From Hyphomicrobiaceae bacterium UBA4118 (lineage in GTDB: Bacteria; Pseudomonadota; Alphaproteobacteria; Rhizobiales; Methyloligellaceae), in the NCBI GenBank assembly GCA_002383105.1, contig DFXC01000171.1:2269-10969 (forward strand): DNA of 8,701 nucleotides, read 5' to 3'. This document shows, in pieces, positions 7,047-8,701 of the stretch. Every line of letters starts with the position of its first letter. Position 1 is the stretch's first letter. The position numbers were made by a program, and so were the translations under genes. The notes under the pieces are model-generated. The model saw nothing but the letters and a program-made list of their open reading frames with translations. It was not told where the DNA came from and made no database searches.

Positions 7047-8276
7047 CTAACGTAAATCCGGGGTGGCGTCAAACAGGCGGCGATGCTCGGCGAGCGCATA
7101 GCGGTCGGTCATGCCGGCGATGAAATCGCAGACGTGGCGGGCATAGGCCCTTGTCGCGCGCTCGGGCGCCTGCTCGCGCCATTCGGGAGGCAGAGCGCCC
7201 GTGTCGAGGCTGTAGCGCCGGAACAGGTCGGCCACGACGCCTTCGGCTTCCCCCATGATGCGGGTGATGCGCTCGTGCCGGTAGACGCGGGCGGCGAGAA
7301 AAGCGCGAAGCGCATCGAGATCGCCCTGCATGGCGTCAGAGAACGCGACCACCGCGTCTGGCGCATGGCGCACGTCTGTGGCGGCTTGCGGGGCCAACGC
7401 CTCGAGCCGCCGACTTGTCTCGGCGATCGCGTCCTCGATCATCGCGGTGATGAGGCGGCGGTTCGCTTCATGGAGGAGCCGCGGGCCGCCGAGCGCAGGG
7501 TAAGCCGACCGCACCTCGGCGAGCGCGCGACCTGCGATCGGCACCTCGCCGAGTTCGGCGAAGGTGAAAAAGCCCGCGCGGAAGCCGTCATCCACATCGT
7601 GATTGTTGTAGGCGATGTCGTCGGCAAGCGAAGCGGATTGCGCCTCGAGGGAAGGATGCGTGGCAAGCTCAAGGTCCTGTTTGGCAGAGTAGGCGAGAAC
7701 GGATTCGGGAATGGGCTTGGTGGCCTTGGGCCCGAGCAGCGGCCCGCCATGCTTGACCAGCCCTTCGAGAGTTTCCCAGGTGAGGTTGAGGCCGTCGAAG
7801 CTCGCATATTTCTTCTCAAGCTCGGTGACGACGCGCAAGGACTGGGCGTTGTGATCGAAGCCGCCGGCGCCGGCCATGGCGGCATCGAGGCTGCGCTCGC
7901 CGGCATGGCCGAAGGGCGGATGGCCGAGATCGTGGGCAAGGGCCAAGGCCTCGGTCAGCTCCTCATCGACGCGCAGTGTCCGCGCCAGCGACCGGGCGAT
8001 CTGGGCGACCTCGAGGCTGTGGGTGAGGCGCGAGCGGTAGTGATCGCCCTCATGATAGATGAAGACCTGGGTCTTGTAGTTGAGCCTGCGGAAGGCGGTC
8101 GCATGGAGGATGCGGTCGCGGTCGCGTTGATAGGGCGAGCGCGTGGCGCTCGGGGACTCGGGCACGAGCCGCCCGCGGCTCGCCTCAGGGTCTACGGCGT
8201 AAGGCGAAAGCGCGCCGAGACCCCCTCTCGATGCGGGTGCAGCCCGGTCAGTTTTGCGGCGATGGTCGATTGACAA
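7047..8276 (-). CDS. dgt: dGTPase-like deoxynucleoside triphosphate triphosphohydrolase (HD domain)
   Basis: Members of this family hydrolyse dGTP or other dNTPs to the deoxynucleoside and tripolyphosphate, shaping nucleotide pools. The 409-residue protein carries [20 protein letters not shown] (45-64), KTQVF (68-72), and the metal-binding HD set: H86 in [13 protein letters not shown]115-D116 in [15 protein letters not shown], and an Asp in [12 protein letters not shown] (D219 or D220). The alphaproteobacterial form is usually annotated as dGTPase-like because substrate range varies. The start is TTG at 8276: an in-frame stop lies 24 nt upstream and no ATG, GTG or TTG follows before the conserved [12 protein letters not shown] (26-37). 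An AGGA about 13 bases before it may be the ribosome site. The TTG lies under the -35 box of the divergent gene. It is probably the first gene of the minus-strand operon; I could not identify its promoter. Confidence 0.94.
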   Translation of the reverse strand: MSIDHRRKTDRAAPASRGGLGALSPYAVDPEASRGRLVPESPSATRSPYQRDRDRILHATAFRRLNYKTQVFIYHEGDHYRSRLTHSLEVAQIARSLARTLRVDEELTEALALAHDLGHPPFGHAGERSLDAAMAGAGGFDHNAQSLRVVTELEKKYASFDGLNLTWETLEGLVKHGGPLLGPKATKPIPESVLAYSAKQDLELATHPSLEAQSASLADDIAYNNHDVDDGFRAGFFTFAELGEVPIAGRALAEVRSAYPALGGPRLLHEANRRLITAMIEDAIAETSRRLEALAPQAATDVRHAPDAVVAFSDAMQGDLDALRAFLAARVYRHERITRIMGEAEGVVADLFRRYSLDTGALPPEWREQAPERATRAYARHVCDFIAGMTDRYALAEHRRLFDATPDLR

Positions 8277-8297
8277 CCTCGTGCGCCATCCTATGTT
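8270..8297 (+). promoter_or_regulatory. Sigma-70-type promoter of the erpA-like gene
   Basis: A perfect TTGACA (-35, 8270-8275) and TATGTT (-10, 8292-8297) are separated by 16 bases. Transcription would begin near 8304, leaving a leader of roughly 20 nt before the ATG at 8324. The -35 hexamer covers the TTG start codon of the divergent dgt gene. Confidence 0.7.
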
Positions 8298-8309
8298 TCA
8301 ACCAAGGAT
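8288..8309. promoter_or_regulatory. Inverted repeat over the erpA -10 and start site, possible operator
   Basis: ATCCT (8288-8292) and AGGAT (8305-8309) are exact inverted copies separated by 12 bases. They bracket the -10 box and the predicted transcription start, where a bound repressor would block the polymerase. The arms are short and I cannot match them to a named iron or Fe-S regulator site, so this is a weak candidate. Confidence 0.25.
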
Positions 8310-8323
8310 TGGCTACACCCAAG

Positions 8324-8656
8324 ATGAGCGAACCGTCCATTACCTTGAGCGAGCGAGCGGCCCGCCGCATCGCCGAGCTCCTCCGGACCGAGAAGGCGCC
8401 TGCGCTATTCCGCGTCAGCGTCGAGGGCGGCGGCTGCTCTGGCTTCCAGTACCGCTTCGACCTCGTAAGCGAGAGCGCGCCCGACGACCTCATTCTCGAG
8501 CGTGACGGCGCGCGCGTGGTGGTCGATCCCGTCTCGCTCGGCTTCGTGCAGGGCAGCGAGATCGATTTCACCGACGATCTGATCGGCGCCCAGTTCAAGA
8601 TCAACAATCCGAACGTCACTGCCGCTTGCGGCTGCGGCACCAGCTTCTCGGTCTAG
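8324..8656 (+). CDS. erpA: A-type iron-sulfur cluster carrier/insertion protein (ErpA/IscA family)
   Basis: A-type carriers hold Fe-S clusters and pass them to apo-proteins in the cytoplasm. The 110-residue protein has the family fold: ITLSERAARRIAELL (6-20), RVSVEGGGCSGFQYRF (30-45) with Cys38, and a C-terminal ACGCGTSFSV (101-110) with Cys102 and Cys104. The three cysteines fit the C-x(n)-C-G-C cluster-binding signature. ATG 8324 is chosen because the frame's upstream extension (from 8231) runs through dgt coding sequence and the promoter, and family members start close to this Met. AAGGA (8304-8308) is 15 bases upstream, farther than usual, so the ribosome site is weak. The gene diverges from dgt across 47 nt. 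I favour the ErpA name because erpA beside dgt is a familiar alphaproteobacterial arrangement; IscA or SufA cannot be ruled out from sequence alone. Confidence 0.9.
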   Translation: MSEPSITLSERAARRIAELLRTEKAPALFRVSVEGGGCSGFQYRFDLVSESAPDDLILERDGARVVVDPVSLGFVQGSEIDFTDDLIGAQFKINNPNVTAACGCGTSFSV

Positions 8657-8701
8657 CTTCTCTCTTGATGAAACGAACCTAGGCTCAGGACCCATTAAAT
8701 C

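Noticed and set aside
5647..7050. Plus-strand frame of 467 codons opposite argS
   Set aside because: It mirrors the codon structure of argS, has no recognisable domain, and argS carries intact catalytic motifs throughout.
7083..8273. Plus-strand frame of 396 codons opposite dgt
   Set aside because: Antisense shadow of dgt, which has the complete HD motif set; the composition is that of a shadow frame.
8231..8323. Upstream extension of the erpA-like gene (31 extra residues)
   Set aside because: It overlaps dgt coding sequence and the erpA promoter, and A-type carriers start near the Met at 8324.
8657..8701. Right edge searched for a terminator or next gene
   Set aside because: No hairpin with a T-tract and no convincing start was seen in these 45 bases.

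Overview
The window is a GC-rich stretch of a bacterial chromosome with tightly packed housekeeping genes. The gene order dgt - argS - SPOR-domain protein - nagZ - scpA - scpB on the minus strand, with an ErpA/IscA-type gene diverging from dgt, is an arrangement I know from alphaproteobacteria, especially Hyphomicrobiales (Rhizobiales). The protein sequences fit that group; I cannot name a genus from the sequence alone.

Layout from left to right. Positions 1-297 hold no convincing gene but contain a G/C-rich intergenic element built of nested inverted repeats (about 158-288), just past the scpB stop. Then, all on the minus strand and so transcribed right to left: scpB (298-1065), scpA (1097-1936), nagZ (1933-2982, GTG start), a 673-residue SPOR-domain membrane protein (3054-5075), a possible 39-residue small ORF (5102-5221), argS (5260-7017) and dgt (7047-8276, TTG start). 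On the plus strand, erpA-like 8324-8656 has a near-consensus sigma-70 promoter at 8270-8297 whose -35 box overlaps the dgt start codon. The last 45 bases hold nothing recognisable.

The minus-strand genes are probably one operon, or two overlapping transcription units. Gaps are 29 nt (dgt-argS), 184 nt (argS-SPOR, containing the small ORF), 71 nt (SPOR-nagZ) and 31 nt (scpA-scpB), and nagZ and scpA overlap by four bases (ATGA). The products serve growth and division: dNTP triphosphohydrolase, arginine tRNA charging, a peptidoglycan-binding envelope protein, muropeptide recycling, and the two non-SMC subunits of the SMC condensin. The divergent gene encodes an iron-sulfur cluster carrier.

I found no mobile element, CRISPR array, defence locus, tRNA or rRNA, and no sign of a wholly new multi-gene system. 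The points most worth a second look are the unannotated small ORF, the pentad repeat and long disordered cytoplasmic part of the SPOR protein, the compact erpA/dgt divergent control region, and the intergenic palindromic element.
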